This document shows positions 45,505 to 59,047 of a DNA stretch of 64,000 nucleotides, one piece after another. The DNA comes from Pneumocystis sp. 'macacae'. Lineage: Eukaryota; Ascomycota; Pneumocystomycetes; Pneumocystales; Pneumocystaceae. Within the stretch, counting starts at the first letter, position 1, and each line of letters starts with the position of its first letter. Position numbers and translations under genes: made by a program. Under the pieces are notes generated by a model. It saw only the letters and a program-made list of their open reading frames with translations, did not search any database and had not been told where the DNA came from. Location of the stretch: NCBI GenBank assembly GCA_018127085.1, contig CM030734.1:124001-188000 (forward strand), given 5' to 3'.

Positions 45505-48500
45505 CTAATAAATTTCATCAGTATCAATGTCTTCAGGCATTGATTCTTCGTCCATGCTTTCATCACCATCCATATCAGAAATTGATTCATGATTTGGTTG
45601 AATATATATTTTCTTTTCATGAAGAAAAATATTGACCGTTTCATTATCTCTAATTTGTCCACGCAACATGAAGATTGAGAGCTTATTTAAAATCTCATTT
45701 TGAATAATTCTTTTTAACGGTCTTGCACCATAAGCAGGAGAATAGCCTGCTTCACTGAGATGAGCAATTACAGCGTCATCAACTTCGATTTTAATTTTTC
45801 TTTTTAGAAAAATAATTAGAAAGAAATAAAAAAATTATTAATATACTTATTGTTGTCTTCAAGTCTTTTTTGTATTTCTTCAATTTGTTTAACAACAATT
45901 TCACGCATATTCTTCTTCGTTAATCGGTTAAACATTACTACTGTAGTACGTCTTAAATCAATTAGCCTATAAATTTTTAAACTTTATTAAAATAAACCCC
46001 AAAAACTCTGGTTTGAAGAATTTGCGAATACTATCCATAACCATGGCTTTTGTAATCTCATCAGTCTTTCCATCAGGTGTAACAACAGCATTTGTAAGAT
46101 ATTCTGCACCCTTAACTCATTATAAAACAAAAAAATTACAAAAAAAATAATACCAAATTACTTGTCATAATAATTACAGCATTCTTAGCATCTATCGTTT
46201 GACTTTGTCCAGATGTTAAACGACCATCATCAAGAACCTGAAGTAAAACGGTCAAAACTAAAACATATTAACCAAAAATAAACATGAAACATCCATAATA
46301 ACCCTCTTGGGCAGCCTTTTCTACTTCATCAAATAATATTACAGAAAACGGGCGTCTTTTAAGTTGCTACATTTATTAATAATAATGTTATTTTATTTGA
46401 AATGATACTTCAGTTAATTGTCCACCTTGATCATAACCTACATATCCAGGAGGGGCACCAATTAAGCGAGAAACGGCTATTATATCAGTAAAAATAACAA
46501 GATAATATATGTATGGAGTTTATTACAATGTTTTTCAGTATATTCTGACATATCTATCCTTATCATAGCATTCTTATCATCAAAAAGAAATTCCGCTAGC
46601 TAAATTTGATATTATTATATAATCAATTAACAAGTGCAACACACTTGTTTAGTTAATAATGTTTTCCCAGTTCCACTAGGACCACAAAATAAAAAGCTAG
46701 CAATTGGTTGATTAGGATTAGAAAGACCAGACCTAATAAATTAAGTAAAAAATCAAATATACTAAAGATTTATGTTAATTCCATACCTACTAAGACGTAT
46801 TGCGTTTGCTACTGCTTTCACTGCATCTCTTTGTCCAACTACATAATGTGATAAACTTTTTTCCATTTTTAAAAGCTTTTCTTTTTCACTTAAAGTTAAC
46901 CGTGTCACAGGAATTCCTAATTAATAATTATTTTAAAAATAAAAACAACATTTAAAAAATACCTGTCCATCTAGCCACTATTTCATTTATTTGATCCGTT
47001 GTTACAACATCAGTGAGTAACAATTTTGGACCATTTGATTTTTCAATCATTTCTGCATCAGCTCTAGCTTTTAAAACCTCCAAATCTTCAATTCTCTTCT
47101 GCAGATCAGGAATAGCTTATTTTTTTATCAATATATAGAAATATATAAAGGATTAAAAACACCATAATATGTTAAATCAGCTGCTGTTTGTAAGTCCATA
47201 CGTCTTTCTGCATCTAACGCTTTAGCTTTTAATTCATCTAACCGCTTTTTTGCTTTCTGAATGTCGTTAACTCTTTGTTTTTCTATTTGATACTACAAAA
47301 ATTTAAAATATAAATATTTATTTAAAAAAATACCCTTTCTCTTAAAGGCAATAATTTTTCTTCGACATTTGCCATTTCAAGACGAGCTTTTACTAAACGT
47401 TCTTCAGACAAATCATCTTTTTCTCTTTCTAAAGCATGAATCTCAACTTGAAGCTGTCTTAGCTGACGTTCAAGACTAGATTTTATAAATACGAGTTGAA
47501 TTTTAGATAAGAAAAAACTTGTCTAGTTCCTCGGGCGCACTGTCTCTTGCAACACGTACAGAAGCCGCTGCTTCATCAACAAGATCAATCTAAAATTTAG
47601 CCAAAAAAACAGACTTATATTTCTTACTGCACTATCAGGCAATCTTCTTCCAGTAAGATACCGAGAAGCAAGAGTAGCTGCAGAAACAAGACTAGAGTCA
47701 AGAATCGTTACACCATGATGAACCTCATACTAATATTTTAAGAAAAAAATAGTCAGTATAAATTTCAAACCTTTTCTTTAAGTCCTCTTAAAATAGAGAT
47801 GCATTCTGACAAAGAAGGCTCTTTAACCTAAAAATAAGTGTTTTTCTTAAAAAAAAGTAATATTTTAGTACCAATATTTGTTGAAATCTTCTTTCAAAAG
47901 CAGCATCTTTTTCTATATACTTATAACATTAAAAATAAAAAAAAATAAAAATCATACTTTACGATATTCTCCTAATGTTGTAGCACCAATACAATGAAGT
48001 TTTCCCCTTGCTAACATTGGCTATTTTTATCAACATAAAATAGCAAATCAAATATAATTTACTTTAAGAAGATTAGCTGCATCCATACCTCCTTCTCCTG
48101 TGTTTCCGGCACCCATAAGCAAATGAATTTCATCCACAAATCTATACATTATTCAAAATATATCTATGTATTAAATAGAAATACAAGATAACTGTTTCTT
48201 GAGAATCTTCAACTTCTTTTAGTACAGACTTAATTCTTTCTTCAAATTCTCCACGAAATTTGCTTCCAGCGACCAAAGCTCCCACATCAAGGCTAAGTAA
48301 TTTGCATGTCAAAAGGTTAGATGGGACATCAGAATTTACAATTCTCTAAATAATCAATAGTAGTTCTTTTATGAATACGTTTTTACCTGAGCAAGTCCTT
48401 CTATCACACTAGTCTTACCTACACCAGGCTCACCTATTAAAACTGGATTATTTTTCGTCCTAAAAAAATCAACGAACGAATCTATTGCTTAAAATACTAT

Positions 48501-49140
48501 AATAACCGTCTAGATAATACCCGAATCATACGACGTATTTCATCCTCACGTCCAATTACAGGATCAAGTGTACCATTTCTTGCTTGCTCTGTTAAATCAA
48601 CAGTATACTTAGAGAGAGAATCAAAGCCTGATTCTGCTGATTTGGATTCTATATGACGATTTCCTCGTACTTTTTGAATCGCTTGGTCTAGTAATTGAGA
48701 TGTAATTCCCATCTCACTTAATATCGCTTTAATCGCTGAATCTTCTGATAGTGCAGATATCAAGTGGTCTTGGGCTATATACATATCACGCTGACGTTTC
48801 TGAAGCTCATGGGCCGTCCGCAACATCTTCATACATTGTGGAGATAAAGACACATTTTCTGGAGCTGGTTCCTGTACTGGCATACGTACCAATAACCTAT
48901 GAATATCTCTTTCAAATTTACTAACATCTCCACCCGATTTCTCAATAATCACACGCAAAAGCTGTGGACTTTCTTCTGTTAATAGAGTTAAAGCAATATG
49001 TACTAAATTTCCATCATTAATCGCCCTATTTTCTTTGCAAAAAACTTACTTGGTGTTAATTGACTATGCCCATGACTTTGAGCTAATGAATACGAATCTG
49101 CAATAGTTTTTTCTGTCTTATCTGTAAATTGATAATTCAT
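45505..49140 (-). CDS. HSP104: Disaggregase Hsp104/ClpB
   Basis: Hexameric AAA+ ATPase that, with Hsp70, rescues aggregated proteins. The ATG at 49140 gives [20 protein letters not shown], the Clp N domain; the next exon reads [39 protein letters not shown] and [20 protein letters not shown]. The first Walker [19 protein letters not shown], lies near 48420-48440 and the second, [12 protein letters not shown], near 46650-46690. Middle-domain heptads are at about 47000-47480. The C-terminal AAA+ lid reads [21 protein letters not shown] and the protein ends in an acidic tail, [11 protein letters not shown], stop at 45505. It is cut by some twenty short introns. Divergent from the TALE homeodomain gene; no canonical heat-shock element was spotted in the 257-bp promoter. 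Confidence 0.95.
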
Positions 49141-49397
49141 CACTTTTTATGTCGTTAAGCCTTTGCTAGCGTGATAACTTCGAAACGCACATGCCCGTGC
49201 AAATATTATCGTTCCTTAATTACGTGTCACCCTTCCAATCTTTCATTGACAAAAAAGGCATTCATTTGTGAAAATAAAGGAATTCAGAACAGATTGAATG
49301 AATTAGAAAGAAGTAAATGCATTTTTGTATTTTTTTGGAGTTTGAATGAGTTTTTTGAACAAAAAAAGCTGGAAATGTTTCTAACAAGAAATAGAGA

Positions 49398-50093
49398 ATG
49401 TTATCCATTGGGTCATTGAATGTTTCACACGAGAATTCGGTAAATGAAGAAAGATCTTGCGGGCCAGATGAAGCAATTAATGCATTGATTTTTCGGCGGC
49501 AAATGCTTTTAAAACTAATTAATCAAGTTATCGATATTCGAGATGACATGCTTTATTCGTGTCATGGACAAAACAATAAAGAACTATCTGAAATTATCAA
49601 TTCTCTTAAAGAAGTTTTGAAACGAGTTGGAGACCTTAAGGCTGAAAAAAAGTTTGATTCGTCCGAGTCAATTCTTGTTTCTGGCATTTACCATTTGTCA
49701 ATTCAAATTTCTCATTTATCTGACCTTTGTCGCAATGTGTTTTCAGAAATATCATTAGCATCTCAGCGCTATCAGCAGGATTTGGCTATGGATATTTCAA
49801 AAACAAATAAAGTTCCATTATCAACAATTTCAAACAGTTCTAAACCGAAACATACCACTCATCATCCTGAAAACAGGACGAGGTTGCTCAAAGACTGGTT
49901 CCTTGAGCATATCTCATACCCCTATCCTAACAAGGATGAAAAACGTTTACTTTGTCGTCTCACAGGATTAAAAATAAACCAACTTAATATGTGGTTCATT
50001 AATGCACGGAGAAGATCTAATGGGGGCTTGAAATTCAGAGAGCAGGTAATCTCTGATAATTTGGTGCCACTAGTGTTTTCCAATTCAGAATGA
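49398..50093 (+). CDS. TALE-class homeodomain protein
   Basis: Single exon of 231 residues from ATG 49398 (MLSIGSLNVSHENS). The N-terminal 130 residues are mostly helical and hydrophobic (LIFRRQMLLKLINQVIDIRDD; SGIYHLSIQISHLSDLC), suggesting a dimerisation region like that of fungal HD1 proteins. The homeodomain at about 153-206 reads HHPENRTRLLKDWFLEH, YPYPNKDEKRLLCRLTGL, KINQLNMWFINARRR: the PYP in the loop between helices 1 and 2 and WFINARRR mark it as TALE (KN type). It lies 8.4 kb beyond matMc, across SLA2 and HSP104. It could be an ordinary developmental regulator or a partner of the MAT homeodomain protein; the sequence alone cannot tell. Confidence 0.9.
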   Translation: MLSIGSLNVSHENSVNEERSCGPDEAINALIFRRQMLLKLINQVIDIRDDMLYSCHGQNNKELSEIINSLKEVLKRVGDLKAEKKFDSSESILVSGIYHLSIQISHLSDLCRNVFSEISLASQRYQQDLAMDISKTNKVPLSTISNSSKPKHTTHHPENRTRLLKDWFLEHISYPYPNKDEKRLLCRLTGLKINQLNMWFINARRRSNGGLKFREQVISDNLVPLVFSNSE

Positions 50094-50731
50094 TTTTCAT
50101 CATTGCATCTGATAATATTTTATACCAAATTTCATATTAATTTTAAAACCATTTTTCTAGAAATCAATTCCATATATAGTAACATATTAATATTTTTATT
50201 CATAATACTTTTGTTTATTTTTTAGTTCATTTTTCTGTTTTATTTTTTTAACTTTATATAATCATATAATAAAAATATTTTTATGTTTTCTTGTTAATAA
50301 AATAAATATTATTTTTTTTAAAAAAATAAAACATATTTTTGCTCCAAAACATTATATAACCTCAATTTTTTATATTCTAAATAGATGACAAAATATGTAT
50401 ATTCTTTTAAAATTAAAAAACATTAATAATGAATTACAATTATTATTAAAAGGAGTATATGTTTAAAAAACTTAATCAGAAATGCGAGAGCAAAACAAAA
50501 TATACAGACATAAAACAACATATCTTACTTTCATATATTATAAACCTACTTTATCATTTACAATGCAAAAATAATTTACATAACAAAAATATGTTAAATA
50601 AGAGAATGAGCCAAAACATCTCATTTTGAAATAATCGAAACTTCAAGACATATAACATGAATTGAAGTAACAGAATTTTATATTAAACACAAAACTCTAT
50701 TGTCTTAATTCTCTTTTTCTGAAATATATGT
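50094..50731. other. AT-rich convergent spacer
   Basis: About 640 bp, strongly AT-rich, between the TALE gene and prefoldin 4. Nothing recognised. Confidence 0.55.
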
Positions 50732-51254
50732 TTAAGTCTCAAGATTAATTGCTTTTCCAAACTTTTTATATAAATCCTTCTTTAATTTTTCCATTTCACT
50801 ATTCAACTCAGATATTTCTGTCTCTATCTTCCAAACTTCTTCATTTACTTGATCCTGTTCCGTTTCCAGTCGTTTTTGTACTTGATCGAACGGCAACAAA
50901 ACAAATGCATCGCCAACTTTATAACTTTTAAAACAAAAATATGAACGTCTAACAATTAATTCAACAAATACTTACAACAAGGATTCATTTTCGTCTGCCA
51001 ATTCAAGCTCTGTAACAAGATCTTCCATACAGTCTTTTTCAAACTTAAATATTTAATTAAAAAAGAAAAAAACATTTTCAAAATATTTACTGATTTATCC
51101 TTTAAAAAACGCGTCCTATTCTGAAGACGCTGATTTAACTTGCTAAATGTATTGATTTTACACTGATCATCCCAATTTACATCTGCATCTGTCTCATCTG
51201 CTGGATCAAGCTTCAAAAAATTATAAAACTAATCAAAAAATGATTCTATACCAT
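50732..51254 (-). CDS. GIM3: Prefoldin subunit 4
   Basis: Beta-type subunit of the prefoldin hexamer, which hands unfolded actin and tubulin to the CCT chaperonin. The start codon at 51254-51252 is followed directly by an intron (GTATAG..TTGAAG); the spliced protein begins MLDPADETDADVNWDDQCKI, like the family's ETDTEVTWEDQQKIN. Next come FSKLNQRLQNRTRFLKDK, then CMEDLVTELELADENESLL, YKVGDAFVLLPFDQVQKRLE and a second coiled arm. The conserved end, LYKKFGKAINLET, is present, stop at 50732-50734. About 130 residues, normal length. Divergent from the nucleoporin gene, 184 bp between starts. Confidence 0.93.
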
Positions 51255-51438
51255 TCTGTTCATTATTTTTAAATAAAACTTAATTTTTTAAGATTTTATT
51301 ATTAACTTTTATTAATTTTTATTTTTACGTCTTAATAGCTATAAATCCGACATAAGATTAACGGTTGAATAGCAAAAAAAAAAACGAAGTAAACTTGGGA
51401 CCATTAATTGACGCAATGTAGAGGAAATAACAGTAATA

Positions 51439-54400
51439 ATGGGACCTATTTCAAGAAGAAAACAAACAAAAGATGCACAACTACATAAACCGTATTCTCG
51501 AGTGTCAAAAAACACAAAAGAGGAGTCTCTAAATAAAAAAGTTATCATTAAGATTGATATCAAAGTGTCTTACAATTTTAGGAAAAGAATCTGCTAAAAA
51601 ACACACTCGGAGGGGTTTTAACGAAGCTTTTATCAATGCTTAATTGGACTTACGCATCTATATTTCGCAAAACAGAATCTAGTGATCTATCAAAGTTGCC
51701 AAACAAAAATAATTTAAAACTATTATCTTCAAATCATCTTAAAGAAAATGCAGATGAAAGCATGCTTTCTGCATCTTTAGCACCCCATTTTCTTGGTTAT
51801 ACACCGTCTGTGAGAAAAATAATATTTTTTTGCTATTGAATATATGTAGACAAGCAGTCCGTATCCGTCAGAACCATTTTAAGAATGAATATATTAAAGA
51901 AGAATCAAAGAAACAAGAGTAATGAAAAATGATGGCAATTTTGGATTACTGATGAAAAGAAGGACTTTAGAAGAGTCTGTTATGATGAAAAAACAAGAGC
52001 CATATACATCTTTTGTTTCTTCGTATAATACAAACAGTACTCAAAAAGCATACAATTCTCTTTGTTCTAGTATGTCTATGGATAAGGAAAAATGCCAAGA
52101 ATGCAACATAAAGGAAGTTAATCCTAGTATTAAGGTTTCAAAATCTCCAACACATTGCTTAGTATGTATAATATTATTTTTAAGCATATCATTTATTATT
52201 ATACTTAGGATTATGAATCAAAAAATAACTTAGGAAAGCTACAAAGAAAGAATTATTCTATAAATAATCGTATGTCATTTGATTGGACTCAATGGCCAAG
52301 GAATTCTTCTACAGGAATTCTTACCGCTTGGCGTGAAATTTGTCGACAACAAGAAATCATGTTAAAAAATAGTATTACAGAACTACAGCTTTGTAAAAGC
52401 AAATCAATGTTTATAAAAGAAAACACATCTATGAAAAATATAACTACAAATGCAGAAACAAAAACACGAAGTATGGGAAATAATGATGTAAAACCTAATG
52501 GTTCTAAAAAAGAGAAAAGAAATATAGTTCAAATACCGGAAAAACGTAAGAATTTTTATAATAGATTTAATGTTTCAAAAAATAACCTTATATGGACTGC
52601 ACGCAATCTACAAACAAATAATATTGGGAATTTAAAATCTTCGGTAATATTTTTCAGTAATTATATTATTTTAATGATTTAAAAGAGAGAAAACATAGAA
52701 CCAGAAAAGATATCAGAAAACTATCAAATAACAAATTTTATTAATATACAAGATAAAGAAATAAATCATAAACAAAACAAGCTGTCTAATTTTCAAACAA
52801 GAAATAAAGAAACTGTTATTCAAAAACAAGATCTAAATTATCTACCGATTAATGTTATAAAAGAGTGTACAAAGACACACATACAGGAAAAACCAGTATT
52901 GAATTATAATGCACAAAAAAATAAGAATTCTGAAAATGCTACTAACAGAGATACTGCAAAATCTAATGAGGAACCAATTATGTCGCCAGAAATATCCAAA
53001 TCTCAAAACCATTCATTTTTTGTAAATAATCAACATAAACGAAAAAGATCGGGGTATTTTTCAGCATTAGAAGAAGATTTGGAAGAAATATTCGGTCCAT
53101 ATGATGATGTAGATGATGATAAAACTGCCTTTAAAAGGAAAAAGTATAATAAAACAGATGATCTAGATTTTAAAAAATCACCTAATTCACAAAAACGTAA
53201 TACAGACTATCAACAACCATACTTCCAGCCGCGAATACCGCTTTTAAAAGAATCTGTAGATACTAATGCATCCAGAATGCAAGATCCTTATAACGTAAAT
53301 AATATAAAAAAGTAAAATTTACCTATACTTTCTTTAAAAACTAATTAAATATTCAGTAACGAAAACAGTAGTGTTAATAGTTTTGAATCAAATTTAAACA
53401 TACAAAATAATAATATAAATTCTACTGAAGAAAGCAGAAATAATGGGTCCAAAGTGTCACAGTCTAATACGAACACTAATTCTTTAGCAACGAAGATCAA
53501 CCGGAATGATAAAAGGTCATTAGAAACTAATAACCTCATAGTAGAAAAAGATCAAACCCCTGTTAATATTACAAATTCTTCTCAGTATAATTTAAATGAT
53601 GTTTCTGTTCCTTTTTCATTTAGTCTTGATAAAAAGACTGCTTCGACTAAAGAAAAAGCACAAGAACATGTTTCTATTTCATCAAACCAGCAATTTGCTT
53701 TTAATATGGATTCAGAAAAAAATAAAGACTTTTTAGATCAAAAAAAAGTCGAGTCAGTAATTACACCATCTGTTGAATCCATTACTGAAGCAAATAATAC
53801 AAAGCATCAAAATACAGTATATTTAGAACAAAAAATACCTGTTTCCGCATTTAATAATGATATTAATAAAACATCAGATGTTTTACAAATTGACAATGAT
53901 AAACAAACAATTAGTTTGGAGAGAAAAACACCTATTTTCTCTGTAAATACGGATACATTCCATCAATCACATGATCCTTCAAAAAATAATGCCTCAGTTT
54001 CCATTAAATCTGGAACAGATACAATCATGGAAATGGATTCTTCTCCAGAAAAAAAAGAGACAGAATCACAACCTAAAACAAGTAACTTTAATTTCACAAC
54101 TCCAATGTCGGATATAGGAAATATATTGTTTGAATTTAAAAATAATGAATCAAATTCTGTTAATAAAGAAAGTTTCGAGAAAGAGGAACCTTTAAAACTA
54201 GATTTTAATAAAAATATATTTAAACAAGAGGTCTCAAACAACTTTACTTCTGTAACAGGAGATTCAAAAACAGTTACTGATGCTTCGCACATTTTTGAAA
54301 AATCACAACAGCAACCACAAAGTGATGAACAAAAGACTTTACAATCCGATAAAGACAATATAAAAGATGTATCATCAGAAAAACCATATCAAATGGCCAA

Positions 54401-55205
54401 GCCTCTGGAATTCTCGGATCCTAAAAGTGTTCCTTTTTCGTTTAAATCTTCAACTACAGAAAACAATAAACCACAAGCTTCATCGTTTTCTTTTTTTGAA
54501 TCAACTAGTAATTTTAATCCACAAGGAAAACAGTCTATCCAAACTAGTACAAATAGTAGTAAACAAAAAGATGTGTATTCCAGTAATGAACACGAACCCA
54601 ATTTTACTGAATCAAGTCAGTCAAAATCATCTTTGGGATCGGATCAAATATCAACTTTACCTTTTACATTCGGACAAAATGCACGAGCAATAAATGCTAC
54701 TACTGATGCATCTACAACTCCTATCTTTTCTTTTGGAACAGTGAATCGGCCTAATCAAGAGTTTTCATTTGGTCAATCAGCGCCTAATACTTTTTCATTT
54801 CAAACAATGGTGAATAACCCTCCTGTTTTTCAGTTTGGCAGGAATGAAAATAAGGCGAATTCTCATGAGTTTACATTTAATTTTAACAATCCAGTATCAT
54901 CTGGATCATTAACTTCACCATCATCACCTTTTGTATTTGGGCAATCTATAACTAACTCTTCAGGCCAACAAATGGCACCATCTTTTAACTTTGGATCAAA
55001 TACACCCACTGTCAGTACATATTCTCCGTTTCAAACACAGACACAGGCAACAAATACACCTTTTTTATTTAACACTCCTCAAAACACAATACAAGATCCA
55101 AACATTTCTGGTTCGAATCCATTTGCATTTACACCTAATACACCACAAAGCTCCAATTCTGGGCGCAAAATCGCTGCACCAAAAAGCAGGCTTCGGCGCA
55201 AATAA
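51439..55205 (+). CDS. FG-repeat basket nucleoporin (Nup1/Nup124/Nup153-like)
   Basis: Nuclear-pore basket protein that binds karyopherins through FG repeats. Exon 1 (ATG at 51439) reads MGPISRRKQTKDAQLHKPYS, a basic N-terminus typical of Nup1-like proteins; a 42-nt intron leads to an amphipathic stretch (LGGVLTKLLSMLNWTYASIF) likely to bind the inner nuclear membrane. Later exons are Asn/Ser/Lys-rich and poorly conserved, with FDWTQWPR and LTAWREICRQQE blocks. The last exon (about 53340-55205) carries FxFG-type repeats: PFTFGQNAR, FSFGTVNR, FSFGQSAPNTFSF, FQFGRNE, FVFGQS, FNFGSNTP. It ends GRKIAAPKSRLRRK, a basic C-terminus like Nup1/Nup124. At least six introns. Exact orthology is uncertain. 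Confidence 0.85.
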
Positions 55206-56638
55206 AACAGATATATAAAAATAAACATTAATTAAAAATATATAATAATTACTATTAGATCTATAAAAATGCCTACATATGCAACTAATAACTACAACTA
55301 TTGAACATTAATTTATTAACTCGCCATAATACCATTTAACCTATCATCTGGTTGTCAATATTATATATAGTATATATAATAACATATTCATCTATATACA
55401 TTGCTGTTATTTCCGTAAGCATTCCATTTTTATATTAATTGCTCGCCTCGTCTTAATCGTTTCATGCATTAATATCTTATTTTAATGCATTGAAATTTTG
55501 ATTTATCGATTGTCAGCATTTTTTTCGATTTTTTTTGTAAAAAAACTTAATAATATTTTTATCCCACCATCTACTCAGATAACACAAACTATGTATTTTC
55601 AACTATTCCCGTTGCACTTTCCATATCTTTTTCATTGCAAATATTCATTTTACAACATAATGTCTTGCATTATTTTACAGTGGCTGGCAAATACTAGCAT
55701 TACTCAAATATCACCATACCCGGCGATTACATATAGCGCATCAACTCTTTTGTTGCTCCCTTTTTATAACATCATCCCACTCCTGTCAACCACTAATCTC
55801 TTCTGCTTTGCAATATTGCCAACTGACTAATAACAATTACAAAGGTCATGTACAGTGAATGCTCAATCCCAGGCTGCATCCTTTGGTTTCTCCAAGTCAT
55901 TCTTCCACGTGGTTTTACCGTTACCTATTCATCATGTAAAGAGAATAGTGGCCTTAGGTAAAATTAACATTCATTAAATGCTAAAAATACAAACAATACA
56001 ATGACTAACTATTATAGTGGTTTACTTGATAATATAGCAGATCAAGTTCCAACAGTGCTTTCTGGGCTAACGGAATGCCTCAGTAGCCACAACCTAGCTA
56101 GTAGTAAAAATAAAGGTAGTGATTGTTGTCCACCACAGCAGAATCAGGGTAGGCACTATAGTTACCACTGTAATAATATTAATATGGATAGATCCAAGCC
56201 CATGCTGCCAGCAAGAAGAGACAACATGCGACAAAGATCCTAAAAAAGGACTTTTTCAATCCTGCACAGTTATGTAACAAATAAAAAGTCAAAATTAAAG
56301 ATAGTAAGAAAGTAGCAGAAGAGGTTAATCTTGTGTGGAATAACTTTAATAATTTGAGACATGGATTGCATTGTTTTTTGTTTAATCGGAAAAAACGTCC
56401 TGTAGATTTAGAAATAGTGATATTGAATTAATGGATTGTAATTGCCCCGAATGCTTTTTTTGTTTTTTATTACCTCGAAATAATGAAATAGAAGCTTTTC
56501 TGATGATAAGTAGATGAAATATAACGTATAAATTAAGAAAGATAGAAAAATATTTGCTTACTAAAAGATAAAGCTTTTCTTGCCTGCAATGTTATAGATA
56601 AATAGATAATAATACCTGAGAATAGTTTTGACAAGACT
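55206..56638. other. 1.4-kb spacer with an isolated less AT-rich block
   Basis: Between the convergent nucleoporin and SEC63 genes. Most is AT-rich, but about 55850-56270 is more balanced and includes an 80-codon ATG frame (56001-56243, MTNYYSGLLDNIADQVPT) with cysteines but no recognised homology. It could be a small gene or a structured RNA. No known snRNA, SRP or RNase P motif was found. Confidence 0.45.
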
Positions 56639-59047
56639 CTAACTAGTTGCATCACTATCAGTTGTACTGTTATCGTATGCAGTATTGCTTTCATAATCAT
56701 CTTCAAGACTGCTATCATCAGAGGTATTAATATCGTCTTGATCAGCAAAGCTATTAGAAGTATTTTTATCAGTTTTCTGATGATTTGAAGAACTTTTGAT
56801 TTGGTCGCGTAAAGCTTCTTTCTTATGAATAGTATTATCTGCGCCAACAGATAGATTTTTCAACTTAACACCTTCTTCTACCTTAAACTCAATATTCCTT
56901 TTTAAATCTGTCCCAATATATGTATCTGACTTAACTTGAATTTGAAAAGTATGAGCACCTATTTGGGATGGTGCTTGAAAAGACACACGAAAAGTATGGA
57001 CACGTTTACTAATACTTGTTATAGAAATAGGTGGAATAACAACACGATCATGCTTAATATCGACTACAAAAACCCACCATTTAGGTCTATGTTTCTGAAA
57101 ATATTAGAAAAAACATTTAATAATAGAATAAATACTTTTGGATAAAACGGAGTATGTGCATATGGGATAACAGGCTTTTCATCTTTCTTTTTTTTACGTT
57201 TTGACAAAAATTCAGTATTATCATCGTCTGTTTCATCCTCAAGATCAGATTTAGTAATTTCAGGAACATCCTCTCCTAGAAAGATGCATCTAGCTTTGAA
57301 AACAAATTGAACAATAGATTCTGGTGAAATAAAATCATTCCCAGGAACTATTATAGTGATTAATAAACTACCAAAAAGAAATCAAATACCTTTAAAAGAC
57401 GCATCAACAATATTAAGAATAGGAATTTTAGATGCAACATTAATAATTAAAGAATATTCTTCATCACTATACGACGATAACAAAACTCGTCTTTTTTCTT
57501 CTGGAATTTCTAAAAATTGTTGAACAGTTACGGGATGTCCAATTTTTTCAATTATTTCTTTAGCAGTCTTTCTTGAAATATAAGGAAGTTGTAACAATGA
57601 AGATCCATTAGAAGGAATAGCCTGCACAATAGCTTGAGATAATTCCATAATATATAAAATTGGTTGCAAAAAACCATAAATCATACATATAGACAATAAT
57701 CCAGATTGAAGCATTAATGCTAATTGAAGCAAAGAAATTTGCTCTTGAAAATTAACAAAAGCAGATTAATTTCGTTAATCTAACCTTTTTTTAATTTAAA
57801 AGATTGCAAATTAATGCGATGTAAATGAGCATAAAGTAATAAATAAGCTTTTCTGTATGATAAATCTTTCTGAATATGTAGTTGATATTTATTATCTTTT
57901 AATATTATTTTCTTCTCAATATTTTTAAGCTCATCTTCAAATCCAGTTAAAAACTTATATTCATGACTTTGAGAAATCAAAAGCTCTAGTTTTCTAGGTG
58001 TCATAACTTCTTCAATTCCTTTAAAAAATTTTTCTGCACTTTTAGTATGAATTCCGTCTTTAGTATATAGTTTATTTCCATACCACCATTTCCCCTAAAA
58101 TTTTCAATATATAATAACTAAAAATATTTGCATACAACATAATATGGAAGAGCAAACCCAAATGCAATTGCATATGCACCTAAAACATAATAGTTATTTT
58201 TAGTCTCAACGATCCATTTTGGAAGAGCTATTCCAATTGAAAAATCTTGTTTACCATCTGGATGCCCATATTCAATATAATTTCTTCTAATATCTTCATC
58301 TGTTAAACTAACTCTAAAATGAGAATTAATGATTATTCAGTAAATAATACTAACGCCTTATAAGCCTTTGTAATTTCAACGTATAAAGACTCAGCAGATT
58401 CACGGGTCTGTGTTGTGTTGAAACGCACTTTATCCGGATGTCTATTTTAAATTCAATAACAATAAATAAAAAAATAAATAATACAATTTCAAAGACAACT
58501 TCTTGTAACGCTTTCTTATTTCTTTTTCTGAAGCTGACTAAAAACAATAAACCTTATAAAACATAATTTGTTAAAATTACCATAGATATTCCTAAAATTT
58601 CATAAGGATCCCAAATTTTGTATTTAACTTTAATTTTTGATATCTGATAAAGAATACAAACAACAAGAGACCAACCGATACACACAAGAATTGCTCTAAA
58701 AAATCAATATCTATATTGTTAAATTACAATATTACTTTTTCGATATTCTTGGGTTTTTAATCGTCCTTTTTCTATATTCACGCAAGATTTTATCTTGTTC
58801 TTTACAAAAACCACAAGAACAAGATGCAATTATTTCTTTCTTATCTATAAAAATAAGATCAAATAATTTAAAAACAATTTTTTAAAATAACGTTTATTAT
58901 GTAAGAATGGAAATGTAGTAGGTATTAAAATAATAATTAAGAAAGTAAGCAGCACAAATGGAAAAAAATGCCCCTAGAGTTTAAAATCAGTCAATATTTA
59001 TAATTATTTTGTACAAAAACTTCTTCATCATAGCTATAATGAGACAT
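56639..59047 (-). CDS. SEC63: ER translocon subunit Sec63
   Basis: Membrane J-protein that recruits Kar2/BiP to the Sec61/Sec62 translocon. The ATG at 59047 gives MSHYSYDEE, then GAFFSICAAYFL (first membrane span). A J domain is split among exons near 58350-58600: DPYEILGIS-type start, HPDKVRFNTTQTRESAES, and YVEITKAYKAL. After YGHPDGKQDFSIGIALPKW comes another membrane segment and the Brl domain (LELLISQSHEYKFL; YISRKTAKEIIEKIGHPVTV; SEEEYSLIINVASKIP-like block). The C-terminal exon has GAHTFQIQVKSDTYIGTD and an acidic DDSSLEDDYES tail, stop at 56639. The acidic tail is where Sec62 binds in yeast. About nine introns. Confidence 0.94.

Noticed and set aside
49141..49397. Heat-shock elements in the HSP104 promoter.
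   Set aside because: GAA and TTC triplets occur, but none with the canonical two-base spacing in series.
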